Position numbers and translations under genes: made by a program. The notes beneath the pieces are model-generated. The model worked only from the letters and a program-made list of their open reading frames with translations, made no database searches and was not told the DNA's origin. This document shows, in pieces, positions 55,227-56,557 of a stretch of DNA of 56,557 nt. Source of the stretch: Clostridia bacterium (GTDB taxonomy: Bacteria > Bacillota > Clostridia > TANB77 > CAG-508); NCBI GenBank assembly GCA_017613275.1, contig JAGAED010000008.1:1-56557 (forward strand). The letters run 5' to 3'. How positions within the stretch are numbered: the first letter of the stretch is position 1; every line of letters starts with the position of its first letter.

Positions 55227-56492
55227 TTAGTTATTCGTCTTTAAAGTGAAGTAGCCGGGTATTCCAGGTGCGTCTATTCTGGCATAGGTACCATTTGTTT
55301 TGCTACTTGAATATTTAGTTCCATTTCCACCTACTAAATTAGACGAATATGAAAACATCATTACCGTGTCCCCTACATTTTCAGCATTAAATTGATTTGA
55401 AGCATAAATTGTTGTTAAATTAGAACACGCTCTAAACATACTACTCATATCTGTTACAATCGAAGTATTGAAATGACTAATATCTAATATTTGTAAATTT
55501 GTATTTTGATAAAACATTTCTTCCATATTAGTTACAATATTTGTATTAAAACTACTTAAATCTAGAATTTTTAGAGATGAACAACAACTGAACATACTTT
55601 GCATTGTATTAACTTTTGTAGTATCAAAATTGCTTAAGTTTAAACTGGTTAAGGATCCGCACTCTTGAAAAACTCTTTCCATAGTGGAAACATTCCTGGT
55701 ATCAAAATTACTCAAATCTAAGTTTTTCAATTTAGTACAGCTTCGAAACATGTTTTTCATTGTTTTATTTGAATGAGTATCCCAATTATTTATATATAAG
55801 CTTTCTAAATTGGGACAAGCATAAAACATTGTATTCATATCTTCAACTTTAGATGTATCAAAATAATTTAGATTTAAAGATTGTATACCACAATTGTAAA
55901 ACATACTAGACATATCTGTAACATTTTCCGTGTGTAAATTTTCTATATTTTCTATTTCTTTTAAACTAGAAAATCTATTAAACATTAAATAACATGTTGA
56001 AGGAGCTATTGGCTCTTCAATTACTATTTTGGTTACACTCGAATAAGTCCACCTAGTACCTTTGGTATATCCATTTTGTGGTGTACTTCTTAAATATAAT
56101 GTTGTTCCATCTTTTTTGGCATAAATGTCTGTTGGTGCCATGTCTTCCCAATAGAAGAATTCTCCTTGATGGTTCATTTTATAAAGATTATTTGAGTCTT
56201 TGAAAACAATTCTATATAGTCCACCACTTGGAGTTATTTCTACATTGTATTTGCTTAGTGCAGTACGAAGACCTTCCTCTGTTATATCTCCGAACTTATC
56301 TGTTTCTTCTATTGCAACGTTACCTAAAACTGCTTCTTCACTAGCAATCTTTGTTTTATCTCTCTCATAAGAAGCTTCCTGTAATACTCCTTCATCACTA
56401 GTAATATTAGAAATTATAACACCGGCAAGGATAATTAAAACAACGATTGTAATAATCAAAATTATTAAAGTTATACCTCTTGATTCAGACAT
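55227..56492 (-). CDS. BspA-like (DUF285) repeat surface protein with pilin-like N-terminus
   Basis: The N-terminus RGITLIILIITIVVLIILAG resembles the hydrophobic stem of type IV pilin-like proteins in Clostridia, followed by an alpha spine (about 30-75). Residues about 145-400 are six to seven DUF285 repeats of about 23 residues with the frame LDLSNFDTxxVxxMxxMF. Such surface proteins bind host or other cell surfaces in gut bacteria. The 421-residue frame starts at the ATG at 56492, which has no ribosome site and lies in the 3' arm of a palindrome (56490-56519). A processing enzyme is not in the window. Confidence 0.85.
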   Translation of the reverse strand: MSESRGITLIILIITIVVLIILAGVIISNITSDEGVLQEASYERDKTKIASEEAVLGNVAIEETDKFGDITEEGLRTALSKYNVEITPSGGLYRIVFKDSNNLYKMNHQGEFFYWEDMAPTDIYAKKDGTTLYLRSTPQNGYTKGTRWTYSSVTKIVIEEPIAPSTCYLMFNRFSSLKEIENIENLHTENVTDMSSMFYNCGIQSLNLNYFDTSKVEDMNTMFYACPNLESLYINNWDTHSNKTMKNMFRSCTKLKNLDLSNFDTRNVSTMERVFQECGSLTSLNLSNFDTTKVNTMQSMFSCCSSLKILDLSSFNTNIVTNMEEMFYQNTNLQILDISHFNTSIVTDMSSMFRACSNLTTIYASNQFNAENVGDTVMMFSYSSNLVGGNGTKYSSSKTNGTYARIDAPGIPGYFTLKTNN

Positions 56493-56519
56493 TGCATAAA
56501 ATGCTGATTTTGTGCAATG
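56490..56519 (-). promoter_or_regulatory. Palindrome that contains the start codon of the BspA-like gene
   Basis: CATTGCA and TGCAATG (ends), with AAAAT and ATTTT inside, make a nearly perfect 30-base stem-loop. The ATG is in its 3' arm and no Shine-Dalgarno site is visible, so translation may depend on opening this stem. Confidence 0.6.
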
Positions 56520-56557
56520 TTTTTATATCAATTATGATTATTACCAAAAACTTGAAA

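Noticed and set aside
1..56557. tRNA or rRNA genes
   Set aside because: No GGTTCGAATCC-type T-loop with matching acceptor ends and no rRNA segments were noticed in the intergenic regions; this was by eye and not a covariance search.

Overview
The window reads as chromosome of a low-G+C, endospore-forming member of the Clostridia. The coding regions are AT-rich and AGA-heavy. Promoters follow the TTGNNN-17-TANAAT pattern, and Shine-Dalgarno sites are strong (AGGAGG). Spore genes are present: spoIVA and an alpha/beta-type small acid-soluble spore protein. The catabolism gene pair is pyruvate formate-lyase with its activase. A genus cannot be named from the sequence alone; the style fits an uncultured gut Clostridia lineage.

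Layout. 0-1 kb: end of a str-type ribosomal operon (rpsL, partial rpsG), minus strand. 1-11.9 kb: a minus-strand series with a coiled-coil protein and a 41-aa companion, trmFO, a SNF2 ATPase, an insertion-less prolyl-tRNA synthetase, scpB, a 48-aa acidic protein, and a two-gene UDP-sugar pair that resembles a split GlmU. 12-19.4 kb: spoIVA, an unusual-composition orphan, an M23 peptidase, an XRE regulator and pflB-pflA. 19.4-24.2 kb: a four-gene operon of a VWA/solute-binding fusion, XpaC, a second solute-binding protein and TelA. 24.3-30.3 kb: the start of the division/cell-wall cluster (mraZ, rsmH, ftsL, PBP), with an unknown 523-codon gene inserted in it. 30.5-36 kb: XRE regulator, a frameshifted M15-type peptidase, sortase, rsmA and a second PBP. 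36-42.7 kb: accessory genes, comprising a degenerate Rpn-like nuclease, an OmpR-type regulator, an EndA-type nuclease, a LysR regulator and an autoregulated XRE cassette. 42.8-51.1 kb: one giant gene for a cyclic beta-1,2-glucan synthase-type protein. 51.2-56.5 kb: ORF6N-PLD protein, SASP, SH3/CAP secreted protein, nth, HTH-Fic protein and a BspA-like surface protein.

The most striking signal is not a gene. Several families of palindromic DNA elements are scattered through the window. One family has the core TTTGGGACACT or close variants. It occurs at six loci: between genes (19358-19427, a perfect 70-bp palindrome; 42730-42771, used as a terminator; 53436-53468) and in frame inside genes (trmFO at 3091-3129; the giant glucan synthase gene at 47549-47584 and 49279-49314, in opposite orientations). 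This is the pattern of protein-coding palindromic repeats such as the Rickettsia palindromic elements. A second pair joins a palindrome inside the ORF6N gene (51872-51914) to the terminator of the nearby spore-protein gene (52564-52598), with compensatory changes in both arms. A third type has long AT arms around a GC-rich centre (4333-4501 and 21797-21935).

Other results are a textbook MraZ operator (four AAAGTG boxes at 30257-30293), an autoregulated XRE promoter with two near-palindromic operators (42619-42678), a duplicated gene 3' end (39.6 and 41.2 kb) and two one-base frameshifts (rsmH; M15 peptidase). Several genes have a palindrome between the Shine-Dalgarno site and the start codon. 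No tRNA, rRNA, CRISPR array or complete insertion sequence was seen.
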